Of a DNA stretch of 44,446 bases, positions 1 through 7,593 are shown piece by piece. The position numbers were made by a program, and so were the translations under genes. This DNA comes from an uncultured Acidimicrobiia bacterium. GTDB lineage: Bacteria > Actinomycetota > Acidimicrobiia > Acidimicrobiales > CAIXPF01. The notes under the pieces are model-generated. The model saw nothing but the letters and a program-made list of their open reading frames with translations. It did no database searches and was not told where the DNA came from. Every line of letters starts with the position of its first letter. The first letter of the stretch is position 1. The stretch spans positions 1 to 44,446 of the forward strand of contig CAIXPF010000198.1 of NCBI GenBank assembly GCA_903921205.1, given 5' to 3'.

Positions 1-755
1 ACAGCGACTTCGGCCGGGCCTACGACAGCTTCTTCAAGGCGTGCATCAACGATTCGAAGATCAAGGACAAGGTCCAGTACTTCTCCGAGGTGTTGGAGAT
101 CACCGCGCCGACCGTCACCGACCCGATGACCACGCTGGCGTCGAAGAAGCCCGACGTGTTCATCACCATGACCGGTGGCGCCCAGTGCCCGCAGATCATC
201 CAGGAGGCCGCCGGCAACGGCATGAAGGAGTCGGCCAAGTACCTGTTCATGTCCTCGGTGTGCAAGGCCGCCAGCTTCGTGGGCAAGGACAAGGTCGGCG
301 GTGACGGCTCGGCGTCCAACGGCTGGCTGATCATGGGCGGTGGTGCCATGGACCTCAATGCCGAGTCGAACTCGGGCGATGCCTACGTGCAGTGGGCCCG
401 CCAGCTGCTCAAGGACGCCGGCATCGACTACAAGACGTCGGGCTCGTTCGGTTCGGGCTTCATCTTCGCCTTCCCGTTCGTGCAGGCCATGCGCATCGCC
501 GGTGAGCTGCCCGGGGGACTCACCCGGTCGAACTTCATCACCGCGCTGCGCCATCTCGACGCCACGAACCCGATGCTGCTCGAGGGCATCAAGTACAACA
601 TGAACGGCAACGCCGACGCCTACTTCACCGAGGGGTCCGACCTGTCGAAGTACGACTCGGCCAAGCAGGCCTGGGTCCAGCAGGGCTCGATCGTGGAGCT
701 GTCGGGCAAGTCGAAGAACTGCGCCTACGACCAGGCGAGCGGCACCTGCAAGTGA
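1..755 (+). CDS. ABC transporter substrate-binding protein, 3' part (branched-chain amino acid type)
   Basis: The reading frame is open from the left edge (first full codon at base 3) to TGA at 755, so the N-terminal part, including any signal peptide, lies outside the window. The visible 250 residues resemble the C-terminal lobes of the Leu/Ile/Val-binding (Peripla_BP_6) family. Support comes from a segment like 'DPMTTLASKKPDVF' followed by 'GGAQCPQIIQEA', the usual hinge and sugar/amino-acid-binding lobe pattern, and a late lobe with a 'FAFPFVQAMRIAG' helix. Cysteines near the C-terminus (CAYDQ...TCK) could form a disulfide, which suits an exported protein. The ligand cannot be told from this fragment. 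The gene ends in a 14-bp hairpin (782-812). Confidence 0.85.
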   Translation, partial: SDFGRAYDSFFKACINDSKIKDKVQYFSEVLEITAPTVTDPMTTLASKKPDVFITMTGGAQCPQIIQEAAGNGMKESAKYLFMSSVCKAASFVGKDKVGGDGSASNGWLIMGGGAMDLNAESNSGDAYVQWARQLLKDAGIDYKTSGSFGSGFIFAFPFVQAMRIAGELPGGLTRSNFITALRHLDATNPMLLEGIKYNMNGNADAYFTEGSDLSKYDSAKQAWVQQGSIVELSGKSKNCAYDQASGTCK

Positions 756-781
756 TCGGCTTCGTCCGCTGAGTGGACGAT

Positions 782-812
782 GGGGTGCCGGGCCGTGTCG
801 GTCCGGCACCCC
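782..812 (+). terminator. Hairpin terminator after the binding-protein gene
   Basis: Bases 782-795 pair with 799-812 (GGGGTGCCGGGCCG against CGGTCCGGCACCCC), giving 14 pairs with one G-U and a 3-nt loop. There is no T tract. It sits 27 nt after the stop codon and immediately before the tRNA promoter, as expected for the GC-rich terminators without a U tract that are common in actinomycetes. Confidence 0.65.
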
Positions 813-819
813 GTGCCGC

Positions 820-825
820 TAAGCT
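820..825 (+). promoter_or_regulatory. Probable -10 box of the tRNA-Ala gene
   Basis: TAAGCT fits the actinobacterial TANNNT -10 consensus and lies 14 nt before the mature tRNA 5' end, leaving a short 5' leader. I see no clear -35 box. Confidence 0.45.
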
Positions 826-839
826 GACCGCTCCGTCGG

Positions 840-913
840 GGGGCTGTAGCTCAGTTGGCTAGAGCACCTGCTTTGCAAGCAGGGGGTCGTGGGTTCGAGT
901 CCCATCAGCTCCA
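840..913 (+). tRNA. tRNA-Ala (anticodon UGC)
   Basis: The full cloverleaf is visible. The acceptor stem pairs GGGGCTG (840-846) with CAGCTCC (906-912) and contains the G3-U70 wobble that marks alanine tRNAs. The anticodon stem is CCTGC/GCAGG with loop TTTGCAA, putting anticodon TGC at 874-876. The T arm carries GTTCGAG between GTGGG and CCCAT. The discriminator is A913. The CCA end is not encoded. The tRNA is followed closely by a strong terminator, so it is probably transcribed alone. Confidence 0.97.
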
Positions 914-923
914 CAGGCGAAAT

Positions 924-971
924 AAGCCTCTGACCAGCACACATGGTCGGAGGCTTTGTTCGTTTTCGTGT
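924..971 (+). terminator. Intrinsic terminator of tRNA-Ala
   Basis: AAGCCTCTGACCA (924-936) pairs with TGGTCGGAGGCTT (944-956) over 13 bp with one G-U, around a 7-nt loop. It is followed by TTTGTTCGTTTT, one of the few T-rich stretches in the window. This is a classic Rho-independent terminator just 11 nt after the tRNA. Confidence 0.9.
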
Positions 972-1015
972 TTCGGCAGGAGTCTGACCGATGCGGCGTT
1001 CGTCGTGACGCCTGC

Positions 1016-1642
1016 TCAGATCAGGACCCGTTCGTGACCCTTCAGGAACAGGATGTCGCTGGAGAGCTGCTCGAAGCCGTCGAGCGGAACCGCCCCGAGA
1101 TGAGCCTTGGAGGCGGCCTCGTCGGCGTACCACAGCTCGGCGACACCGTGGAACGGCGCGTCGTCGGGCGCGTCGGGGGCGTGGTTGACGACGTAGCGCA
1201 CGGCGCCGTCGGTGCGGGTGAGGTACTCGCCGACGTTCGGGGCGTGGATCTGCAACCAGTGCCCGAAGAACTCGTCGGCCGGCACGTCGTCGCGGCGACG
1301 CACGAACGCCGCGATCTTGTAGGGCGCCGCAGTGGTGTCGCCGTCGACGATGACGTGCTCGGTCAGCGTGAGGGCGGTCCGGATGCCGATCATCTCGTAG
1401 AACGGGTCGGCCCGGATCGCAGCCGGCAGGTCGGCGATCGCTCCTTCCTGCCCGTCGCCGAGGTGCAGCGAGGCGATGCCGTGGTAGCCGCGCCTGGGTT
1501 TGTCGAGGGTGGTGATGGCGTAGCGGGACGGGGCGAGGTGCTCACGTACCAGTGCTGCGTGGTGCGTGTGCCAGTGCGCGAGCAGGGCCTCCGGCGTGGT
1601 TCGGTCGTTGGCGCCGTTGGCGATGATGATCTTGGTGGCCAC
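1016..1642 (-). CDS. EthD-domain (dimeric alpha-beta barrel) protein, tandem
   Basis: A 208-residue protein with two EthD-like halves. The first (about residues 1-100) carries HWHTHH at 23-28. The second (about 105-205) carries HWLQIHAP at 128-135, the recurring EthD signature. EthD-like proteins are small ferredoxin-fold proteins named after a protein needed for ether degradation by a P450 system; their chemistry is mostly unknown. I chose GTG at 1642 because the homologous region begins there (VATKIIIANG) and because a TAGGCT hexamer lies 7 nt upstream, indicating a leaderless transcript. In-frame codons further upstream look non-coding. It follows ppk2 on the same strand with a 59-bp gap, but probably has its own promoter. 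Confidence 0.8.
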   Translation of the reverse strand: MATKIIIANGANDRTTPEALLAHWHTHHAALVREHLAPSRYAITTLDKPRRGYHGIASLHLGDGQEGAIADLPAAIRADPFYEMIGIRTALTLTEHVIVDGDTTAAPYKIAAFVRRRDDVPADEFFGHWLQIHAPNVGEYLTRTDGAVRYVVNHAPDAPDDAPFHGVAELWYADEAASKAHLGAVPLDGFEQLSSDILFLKGHERVLI

Positions 1643-1649
1643 GTCGCGG

Positions 1650-1655
1650 AGCCTA
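1650..1655 (-). promoter_or_regulatory. Leaderless -10 box for the EthD gene
   Basis: On the minus strand TAGGCT is followed by 7 nt and then the GTG start. This matches the TANNNT-N6-8-start pattern repeated through the window. Confidence 0.55.
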
Positions 1656-1701
1656 CGGCTCGCCGTGCCTGCCCGCTCGGTGGCCGGCTGCGGCCGCCGG
1701 G

Positions 1702-2661
1702 TCAGTGCTCGTCGGCCTCGGCCGCCACCACGTCGGGGGCGCCCACGATGAGCGGGTCGGGACGGCCCACCACGCCGAGGTCCTTGTCGGGGTAGTCGAG
1801 CCGGGCGAGCACGTGGCGCATCGCCTCGAGCCGTCCCCGCTTCTTGTCGTTGGAGCGCACGACCGTCCACGGGGCGTAGTCGCGGTGGGTACGCAGGAAC
1901 ATGGCCTGTTTCGCCGCGGTGTAGGCGTCCCACTTGTCGAGCGAGGCGAGGTCGGTGGGGCTCAGCTTCCACTGCCGCACCGGGTCGATCCGGCGGATGG
2001 TGAAGCGGGTCAGCTGCTCACGCCGCGACACCGAGAACCACAGCTTGGCCACCTGCATGCCGGATTGCACCAGCATCCGCTCGAACTCCGGGGCCTGTTC
2101 CATGAACTGCTCGTACTGCTCGTCGCTGCAGAAGCCCATGACCCGTTCGACGACGGCCCGGTTGTACCAGGAGCGGTCGAACAGCACGATCTCGCCGTTG
2201 GTCGGCAGGTGGGCGACGTAGCGCTGGAAGTACCACTGGCCCCGTTCGCGTTCCGACGGGGCCGACAGCGCCACCACGCGGGCGCCACGCGGGTTGAGGT
2301 GCTCCATGAACCGCTTGATGGTGCCACCCTTGCCGGCGGCGTCACGGCCCTCGAAGAGGATCACCAGCCGGCTGCCGGTGTCCGCCAGCCAGGTCTGCGC
2401 CTTCAACAGTTCGATCTGCAGCAGCCGCTTGGTGGCCTCGTAGTCGCTGCGGGCCATCCGCTCGTCGTAGGGGTAGCCCTCCCGCCAGGTCTCGACCGGC
2501 ACCCCGTCGGGACCCACCAGGATGGGGTCGTCGAGGGTGTCGAAGGTGCCCGACACCGACAGGCCACCGGCGATCAGCTCCTCGACCGAACCGGTCCGGA
2601 GCGAGGCGATCAGCTCGTCGAGGTTCATCACGACGTCGGGTCCGTCGAGCGTGGGGTCCAC
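1702..2661 (-). CDS. ppk2: Polyphosphate kinase 2 (PPK2 family)
   Basis: PPK2 enzymes move phosphate between polyphosphate and nucleotides, usually making GTP or ATP from the diphosphate. The 319-residue protein has the PPK2 P-loop GRDAAGKGG (about 105-113) and the Walker B/lid region FDRSWYNR (about 161-168), followed by the conserved 'QWKLSP.D..S..KWD.Y' segment. One kinase domain is present, as in class I PPK2. GTG at 2661 was chosen because AGGAGG (2671-2676) sits 9 nt upstream; an internal ATG at 2628 is a weaker option. The short N-terminal extension is unremarkable. It is divergent from the malate dehydrogenase-like gene, with a 16-bp palindrome between them. Confidence 0.93.
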   Translation of the reverse strand: MDPTLDGPDVVMNLDELIASLRTGSVEELIAGGLSVSGTFDTLDDPILVGPDGVPVETWREGYPYDERMARSDYEATKRLLQIELLKAQTWLADTGSRLVILFEGRDAAGKGGTIKRFMEHLNPRGARVVALSAPSERERGQWYFQRYVAHLPTNGEIVLFDRSWYNRAVVERVMGFCSDEQYEQFMEQAPEFERMLVQSGMQVAKLWFSVSRREQLTRFTIRRIDPVRQWKLSPTDLASLDKWDAYTAAKQAMFLRTHRDYAPWTVVRSNDKKRGRLEAMRHVLARLDYPDKDLGVVGRPDPLIVGAPDVVAAEADEH

Positions 2662-2670
2662 CGGTGCGAT

Positions 2671-2676
2671 CCTCCT
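2671..2676 (-). promoter_or_regulatory. Ribosome binding site deciding the ppk2 start
   Basis: A perfect AGGAGG on the minus strand, 9 nt before GTG 2661. It is one of the few strong Shine-Dalgarno sites here and supports the GTG start over the internal ATG. Confidence 0.7.
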
Positions 2677-2679
2677 GTC

Positions 2680-2695
2680 GCCGCCGTACGGCGGC
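2680..2695. promoter_or_regulatory. 16-bp perfect palindrome in the ppk2/mdh divergent region
   Basis: GCCGCCGTACGGCGGC reads the same on both strands. It lies 18 nt upstream of the ppk2 start and about 75 nt upstream of the dehydrogenase start, where a repressor could act on ppk2. Function is inferred only from symmetry and position. Confidence 0.35.
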
Positions 2696-2770
2696 ATGCC
2701 CCCACGGTACCGGCGATCCGCACGCACCCGGTCGGGTTCGGGACCGGGACCGCTGTGCCACACTTGTCCG

Positions 2771-3877
2771 GTGAGCGGTTCCCAGTCCTCTGTTTCCCCG
2801 ATCCGGAGCGTGGCGGTCATCGGGGCGGCCGGCGCCTGCGGCCGTCAGGCCGTCGCCCAGCTGCTCGACCGGTCCCTGGTCGATCCCGACGGACGGCTGC
2901 AGCTCGTCGGCCACCGGGGCGGCTCGAGCGCGAACGAACTGCACGGGCTACGGGCCGACCTGCGTGACGCCTTCGCCGACGACGCCCCGGCCATCGAGCT
3001 GGTCGACACCCCCGACGCCGTCGACGCCGACCTGGTGGTGATGATCGCCGGTGCCACCGTGTCGACCGACCCGACGGCGAACGTCGACCGTGCTGCGCTG
3101 GCCGCGACCAACCGGGCGATGTTCGAGGAGTACGCCGACGCCTTCGCCGCCCGATCGGGCCCGGCCCCGCTGGTCATCGTGCAGTCCAACCCGGTCGAGC
3201 TCGGCGTCGCCGTGTTCGCCGAACGGCTCGATCGCCATCGGGTGGTCGGTGCCGGGGCTTGGTCGGACACGTTGCGCTTCCGCCGTGAGATCGCCGACGG
3301 ACTGGGGGTGCGGCGCAATGCGGTGCACGCCGCCATGATCGGCCAGCACGGCGACCACCTGGTGCCGGTATGGAGCCGGGTCCGGGTCGACGGCGTCGAC
3401 GATGCCGTGCTGCAGGCCTGGCTGGCCGGCCAGCGCCAGGGCCGCACGGTGAGCGGGTTGCCGGCCGAGATCGTTGCCGAACGCACCCGGCTGCTGGCCA
3501 TGGTCGCCGCCGGCGATGTTGCCGGGGCCTTCGCCGCGGCGGCCGGGCTGCCGGCCGACCTGCGGGCCGCGGTCAAGCCGTTCCTGGTGCACTACACCGC
3601 CGGGCACACCACCGAGATCGTCACCGCCCACTCCGTGGTCGACCTGATCGCCGTGGCCATGCGCGGCGACGACGTGCTGCGCCCGCTGCAGGTCCGCCTC
3701 GACGGCGAGGTGGAGGGCCTCAGTGGCGTGCTCGGGGTGCCGGTGCTGTTCGGCCCGGCCGGTTGGCAGTGGCACAGCCCGCCGGCCATCGAGGACGACG
3801 AGCGCCAGGCCATGCTGACCAGCGCTGCGGCGATCGCCGCCGTGACCGGCATCGGTCCCGGCCCGCTCGCCGGTTGA
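2771..3877 (+). CDS. Malate/lactate dehydrogenase family protein
   Basis: An NAD-dependent 2-hydroxyacid dehydrogenase of the LDH/MDH superfamily, 368 residues. The N-terminal Rossmann motif reads VAVIGAAGACG. Further on are the family's QSNPVE turn, the active-site helix region WSDTLRFRREIADGLGV, and IGQHGDH with the catalytic histidine. The C-terminal part ('LSGVLGVPVLFGPAGWQW') fits the closing sheet of MDH. The dehydrogenase family is clear; malate versus lactate or another substrate is not. Start GTG 2771 gives a plausible 13-residue lead-in. CACACT lies 6 nt upstream, so the transcript may be leaderless. GTG at 2810 is an alternative start right at the Rossmann strand, but would leave no lead-in. 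Confidence 0.82.
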   Translation: MSGSQSSVSPIRSVAVIGAAGACGRQAVAQLLDRSLVDPDGRLQLVGHRGGSSANELHGLRADLRDAFADDAPAIELVDTPDAVDADLVVMIAGATVSTDPTANVDRAALAATNRAMFEEYADAFAARSGPAPLVIVQSNPVELGVAVFAERLDRHRVVGAGAWSDTLRFRREIADGLGVRRNAVHAAMIGQHGDHLVPVWSRVRVDGVDDAVLQAWLAGQRQGRTVSGLPAEIVAERTRLLAMVAAGDVAGAFAAAAGLPADLRAAVKPFLVHYTAGHTTEIVTAHSVVDLIAVAMRGDDVLRPLQVRLDGEVEGLSGVLGVPVLFGPAGWQWHSPPAIEDDERQAMLTSAAAIAAVTGIGPGPLAG

Positions 3878-3901
3878 GCGGCCTCACCGCGGGCTGACCG
3901 G

Positions 3902-3949
3902 CGGCCCACCTGCGGCTGGGCCGAGTGACCCGGGGAGGCAGGCTGCCTC
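3902..3949 (+). terminator. Two hairpins after the dehydrogenase gene
   Basis: CGGCCCA (3902-3908) pairs with TGGGCCG (3917-3923). A second inverted repeat GAGGCAG-G-CTGCCTC (3935-3949) is followed by GTTGTT. They lie 24-72 nt after the stop and probably end the dehydrogenase transcript before the folE promoter. Confidence 0.45.
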
Positions 3950-3950
3950 G

Positions 3951-3977
3951 TTGTTGCGGCCCGTCAGGCGGTACATT
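3951..3977 (+). promoter_or_regulatory. Candidate promoter of folE
   Basis: TTGTTG (3951-3956) and TACATT (3972-3977) are spaced 15 nt apart, slightly short. They would give a 5' leader of about 80 nt before folE. No known riboswitch fold was recognised in that leader. Confidence 0.35.
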
Positions 3978-4062
3978 CTGGAGGCCTCGTGCCGGCTGAG
4001 CGCACCGGGCAGGATTCCCTGCGTTCCGTACGGTGGGCAGGGATGCGAACCGTGGAGCCGCA

Positions 4063-4668
4063 ATGCTGGTGAACGACCCACCGTCCGACGGGACGGCGAT
4101 GGGGGCCTCGCCCGATCTCGACCGTATCGAACGGGCCGTCACCGAGTTGCTGGCTGCGGTCGGTGAGGATCCCCGTCGCGACGGCCTGGTCGAGACCCCG
4201 GCGCGCGTGGCACGTATGTGGGCCGAGATGCTGGCCGGCTACCGCGAGAACCCTGCCGCGCACCTGGCCAAGACCTTCGACATCGACCACAGCGAGCTGG
4301 TCCTGGTGCGCGACATCCCGTTCTCGTCGATGTGCGAGCACCACATGCTGCCCTTCGACGGCACCGCGCACGTCGCCTACCTGCCCGGCCCGACCGGCCG
4401 GATCACCGGTCTGTCCAAGCTGGCCCGGGTGGTGGAGGGCTACGCCCGTCGCCTGCAGGTCCAGGAGCGCATGACCGGCCAGATCGCCGATGCGCTGCAG
4501 GCCATGCTCGAGCCGGCCGGTGTGCTGGTGCTCGTCGAGGCGGAGCACAGCTGCATGAGCCTGCGCGGGGTGCGCAAGGCCGGCTCCACCACCGTGACCA
4601 TCGCCACCCGGGGCTGCTACGCCGACGACGCGGCCGCCCGGGCCGAGGTACTGGCCCTGTTGCGCTGA
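4063..4668 (+). CDS. folE: GTP cyclohydrolase I
   Basis: Catalyses the first step of folate (tetrahydropterin) synthesis: GTP to 7,8-dihydroneopterin triphosphate plus formate. The 201-residue protein has the usual length. The zinc ligands are visible as Cys91 and His94 in CEHHML and Cys164 in HSCMSLRG, and the catalytic His93 is in place. The segment GRITGLSKLARVV at 112-124 is the family signature. ATG 4063 is preferred because GGAG (4054-4057) lies 5 nt upstream; an upstream in-frame GTG at 4033 has no such site. A Nudix gene begins 11 nt after the stop, which may supply the next step of the pathway. Confidence 0.97.
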   Translation: MLVNDPPSDGTAMGASPDLDRIERAVTELLAAVGEDPRRDGLVETPARVARMWAEMLAGYRENPAAHLAKTFDIDHSELVLVRDIPFSSMCEHHMLPFDGTAHVAYLPGPTGRITGLSKLARVVEGYARRLQVQERMTGQIADALQAMLEPAGVLVLVEAEHSCMSLRGVRKAGSTTVTIATRGCYADDAAARAEVLALLR

Positions 4669-4678
4669 TCGTTGCGTC

Positions 4679-5242
4679 GTGGGCCGTCCCCATCCGACCA
4701 TCGAGCTGCCCGGCCGTCATCCCACGTTGCTGGCGTTGCTCGACTCCGTGGGTGCCGACCCCTTCGGCGTGTGTGACGAGTTCCGTCGTGGGTGCCGGGG
4801 CGAGCCCGTGGCCGCCGGGCACGTGTGCGTGACGAACTGGGTGGTCGACCTCGACGCCGGTGCGGTGCTGCTGGTGTGGCACGACCGTCTGGGATGGGCC
4901 AGTTGTGGTGGCCATGTCGCTGCCGGCGAGGACCCGTTCGTGGCGGCGCGTCGCGAGCTGCTCGAGGAGACCGGCCTCTCCGCCGAGGCCGTGCAGGCCG
5001 TCCAACGGCCGTTGTTCGTGCACCGTACCGAGGTCGGTGGCGCCTCGGGGGCGTTGCCGTGGGATCACATGCACTGGAACATCGCCTACGGATGGACGGC
5101 CGGCGGCCTTCCGGCCCTCGTCGGCGAGGCGGGTGCACCGGCCCGCTGGTTCCCGATCGGTTCCTTGCCCGAGAAGCGACCCGCCGACACCGATGCCGGG
5201 ATCGCTGCCGTCGTCGCGGCCGCCCGCGAGGCGACCGGCTGA
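4679..5242 (+). CDS. Nudix hydrolase downstream of folE
   Basis: A 187-residue Nudix protein with a perfect Nudix box at residues 78-100 (G-x5-E-x7-RELLEETGL), which binds Mg2+ for pyrophosphate-bond hydrolysis. The start GTG lies only 10 nt after the folE stop, so the two are likely co-transcribed. In other bacteria a Nudix enzyme (NudB/FolQ type) removes pyrophosphate from dihydroneopterin triphosphate, the FolE product, so that is a reasonable inferred role. Sequence alone does not prove it. The sequence after the box (HMHWNIAYGW) is also typical of general actinobacterial Nudix proteins. Confidence 0.88.
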   Translation: MGRPHPTIELPGRHPTLLALLDSVGADPFGVCDEFRRGCRGEPVAAGHVCVTNWVVDLDAGAVLLVWHDRLGWASCGGHVAAGEDPFVAARRELLEETGLSAEAVQAVQRPLFVHRTEVGGASGALPWDHMHWNIAYGWTAGGLPALVGEAGAPARWFPIGSLPEKRPADTDAGIAAVVAAAREATG

Positions 5243-5375
5243 CCTCGGTGCCGTCGACCGGGAGGTCCGGGGTGAGCAGGAGCGCAGGTGAGCAGGTGCC
5301 GTGCGACGCCGTTCGGCTAGACATCGGCGGGACGGCCCTGCCGAGGGCGGTACGAGCGACGGGGAGTGCACAGCG

Positions 5376-6131
5376 ATGACGACGGCGAAGGACCTCAGCG
5401 GGCGGGTGGTGCTGATCACCGGCGGGGCCCGGGAACGTGGCCAGGGGGCGGCCGAGGGCCGGTTGTTCGCTGCGCACGGGGCCACCGTGGTCCTCGCCGA
5501 CGTCCTCGACGAGGAGGGTGAGCGCACCGCCGGCAGCATCGAGGGTGCCGAGTACGCCCATCTCGACGTCACCGCCGAAGGCGACTGGGACGCCGTGGTC
5601 GGCGACATCATGGCCCGTCACGGTCGTCTCGACGTGTTGGTGAACAACGCCGGCATCGCGCTGATCGCCCAGCTGGTGAACGCCGGCACCGAGGACTGGA
5701 ACCGCACCATCGCCATCAACCAGACCGGGGTGTTCTTCGGTATGCGAGCCGGTGCCCGGGCCATGATCGCGGCCGGCAACGGGGGCTCGATCGTCAACAT
5801 CAGCTCGATCGCCGGGATGGACGGGCTGTTCGGGTCGACCGCCTACGGCGCCTCCAAGTGGGCGGTGCGCGGCATGACCAAGATCGCCGCCAAGGAGCTC
5901 GGCAAGCACGGCATCCGGGTCAACTCGGTGCATCCCGGGTACATCGAGACCGACATGCTGGCTCAGGGCGGGGTGGTGGACAACTACCGCGACAAGATGG
6001 TGCGCAGCGTCCCCGTGGGCCGGCTCGGCCAGCCCGAGGACATCGCCAACATGGTGCTGTACCTGTCCTCCGATGCCGCTTCCTACGTCACCGGCCAGGA
6101 GTTCGTGGTCGACGGCGGCGTGCACGGCTGA
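5376..6131 (+). CDS. Short-chain dehydrogenase/reductase, 3-alpha/20-beta-HSD-like
   Basis: A classical NAD(P)-dependent SDR of 251 residues. Visible are the cofactor glycine motif TGGARERGQG (15-24), NNAG (90-93), structural Asn115, catalytic Ser143, Tyr157 and Lys161, and the C-terminal 'YVTGQEFVVDGG' tail. The substrate is unknown; the closest character is the hydroxysteroid-dehydrogenase-like SDRs common in actinobacteria. ATG 5376 was chosen for GGGGAG at 5361-5366, 9 nt upstream; the sequence before it does not look coding. The thioesterase gene starts 7 nt after the stop, so the two probably form an operon. Confidence 0.92.
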   Translation: MTTAKDLSGRVVLITGGARERGQGAAEGRLFAAHGATVVLADVLDEEGERTAGSIEGAEYAHLDVTAEGDWDAVVGDIMARHGRLDVLVNNAGIALIAQLVNAGTEDWNRTIAINQTGVFFGMRAGARAMIAAGNGGSIVNISSIAGMDGLFGSTAYGASKWAVRGMTKIAAKELGKHGIRVNSVHPGYIETDMLAQGGVVDNYRDKMVRSVPVGRLGQPEDIANMVLYLSSDAASYVTGQEFVVDGGVHG

Positions 6132-6137
6132 GCGACG

Positions 6138-6974
6138 ATGGCCCCCCTCGATCCCCACCCGAGCGCCCTGTTCGAACGTGACGGCACCACGCTGCACCCC
6201 ACCCTGCTGACCCGCGGTCCTTGGGACCACGGCTTCCTGCACGGCGGCGCCGTGTGCGCTGCGGTGGGCTGGGCCCTCGAATCGGTGCAGACCGACCCGG
6301 CGATGATGCTCAGCCGCCTGACGGTCGAGATCCGTTCGATGGTGCCGTTGGCGCCGCTCGAGACCACCGCGACGGTGGTCAAGGGCGGCCGGCGGACCAA
6401 GGTGGTGGAGTCCACCCTGGCCCACGACGGCCGGCTGTTGGTGCGGGCGGTCAGCCAGTGGGTGCGCTACGACGCCGATGCGCTCGCTGCCGGAAACGGC
6501 CGGCCGGCCGGTGCGCCGGGCTCGCGGCCCGACCATCCGAACGATCCCGGCGCCCGGCTCGACATGAACTACCCGCGGCCGGGCTTCAACTGTGACGCAG
6601 TGGAGCTGCGTCCCATCCGGGGCAACACCGAGGACGAGGGCCCGGGCCTGGTGTGGGTCCGGTTGCGTCACCCGGTGGTGGCCGGCGAACCGACCTCACC
6701 GTCGTTGGCGTTGATGGCCATGGCCGATCTCGGGGTGGCGGTGGGCTGGCAGCGTTCACCGGCCGGAGCGGCGTTCATCAACCCCGACCTCACCCTGCAG
6801 CTGAACCGGCCGATGCAGGGGGAGTGGGTGCTCATGGCCTCGCGGGTGCATGCCTCTGCCGCCGGGGTGGGGTTCTGCGAGACCGTGCTGAGTGACGACG
6901 CCGGCCTGTTCGGGCGGGTGCTGCAGTCCCAGGTCGAGGCCCCCGAGGAGCTGGGCATCCCCGGCATCGCGTGA
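6138..6974 (+). CDS. Acyl-CoA thioesterase-like protein, double hotdog (TesB-type)
   Basis: A 278-residue protein with two hotdog halves. The first includes WDHGFLHGGAVCAAVGWALE (about 30-49) followed by the long helix partner 'RLTVEIRSMVPLAPLETTATVV'. The second begins around residue 170 with 'SLALMAMADLGVAVGW'. This matches the TesB-like/TE-like family (PF13622), which hydrolyses acyl-CoA esters. The HGG segment at the start of the central helix is typical. Cytoplasmic, with no signal peptide. It follows the SDR by 6 nt, suggesting a shared function in acyl-CoA or steroid metabolism. Substrate unknown. Confidence 0.82.
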   Translation: MAPLDPHPSALFERDGTTLHPTLLTRGPWDHGFLHGGAVCAAVGWALESVQTDPAMMLSRLTVEIRSMVPLAPLETTATVVKGGRRTKVVESTLAHDGRLLVRAVSQWVRYDADALAAGNGRPAGAPGSRPDHPNDPGARLDMNYPRPGFNCDAVELRPIRGNTEDEGPGLVWVRLRHPVVAGEPTSPSLALMAMADLGVAVGWQRSPAGAAFINPDLTLQLNRPMQGEWVLMASRVHASAAGVGFCETVLSDDAGLFGRVLQSQVEAPEELGIPGIA

Positions 6975-7004
6975 GCGGAGCGGCGGCCGTGCCAGGATGG
7001 CGCG

Positions 7005-7547
7005 GTGTCCGACAGCGCACCGGCAGGCCTCCCGGATCGGCCGGCGGACCGCCCCGTCGATTTCCCGTCGGGGTTCCGGCCCGCGGCCCGGGCGCTGCTG
7101 GTCGACCACGACCAGCGGATCCTGCTCGTCCGCTTCGAGTTCCCGAACCGCTCGGTATGGGCGACGCCGGGTGGGGGGATCGAGGCGGGCGAGACCATCG
7201 AGCAGGCCCTGCGCCGGGAGCTGATCGAGGAGGTCGGCCTGCACGACCCGTGGATCGGGCCCCACCTGTGGACCCGGACCATCCGCGCCACCCGGCCCCA
7301 GGGCCGCTGGCTCGGCCAGTCCGAGGTGGTTCACCTGGTGCGGACCGAACCCTTCGACCCGGCGCCGCTGCTCAGCTGGGAGCAGCTTCGCACCGAGTAC
7401 GTGCACGAGCTGCGCTGGTGGCATCTCGACGAGCTCGCCGGTGAGGAGGCCGCCGGTGCCCGCTTCGCCCCGGCGTCGCTGATCGGGCTGGTGCGGGCAG
7501 TCCTGGCTGACGGGCCGCCGGGCGAGCCCTACCGGTTGGACCGCTGA
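7005..7547 (+). CDS. Nudix hydrolase
   Basis: A 180-residue Nudix hydrolase with a perfect box at residues 57-79 (G-x5-E-x7-RELIEEVGL). A segment after the box, WLGQSEVVHLVR, followed by 'HELRWWHLDEL', is usual for ADP-ribose/8-oxo-dGTP-type Nudix proteins; the real substrate is unknown. GTG 7005 is preceded by CAGGAT, 6 nt upstream, which could be a leaderless -10 box, and by AGGA, which could be a weak ribosome site; the sequence cannot separate these. It is convergent with the Tad-like genes, with 46 bp of GC-rich DNA between them. Confidence 0.88.
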   Translation: MSDSAPAGLPDRPADRPVDFPSGFRPAARALLVDHDQRILLVRFEFPNRSVWATPGGGIEAGETIEQALRRELIEEVGLHDPWIGPHLWTRTIRATRPQGRWLGQSEVVHLVRTEPFDPAPLLSWEQLRTEYVHELRWWHLDELAGEEAAGARFAPASLIGLVRAVLADGPPGEPYRLDR

Positions 7548-7593
7548 CCGACCGGCGGGTCGGGCGGCCCCGGCCGGCGGTGGCCCCGGCCGA

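Noticed and set aside
840-971. tRNA as an integration site for a genomic island
   Set aside because: No integrase gene and no duplicated tRNA 3' end are seen in the window; flanking genes look like normal chromosome.
3978-4062. Riboswitch in the folE leader
   Set aside because: No tetrahydrofolate or other known riboswitch core was recognised in the short leader.
4617-6671. 684-codon minus-strand frame opposite the Nudix, SDR and thioesterase genes
   Set aside because: No recognisable domain; Arg/His/Pro-rich composition; the plus strand shows intact catalytic motifs.
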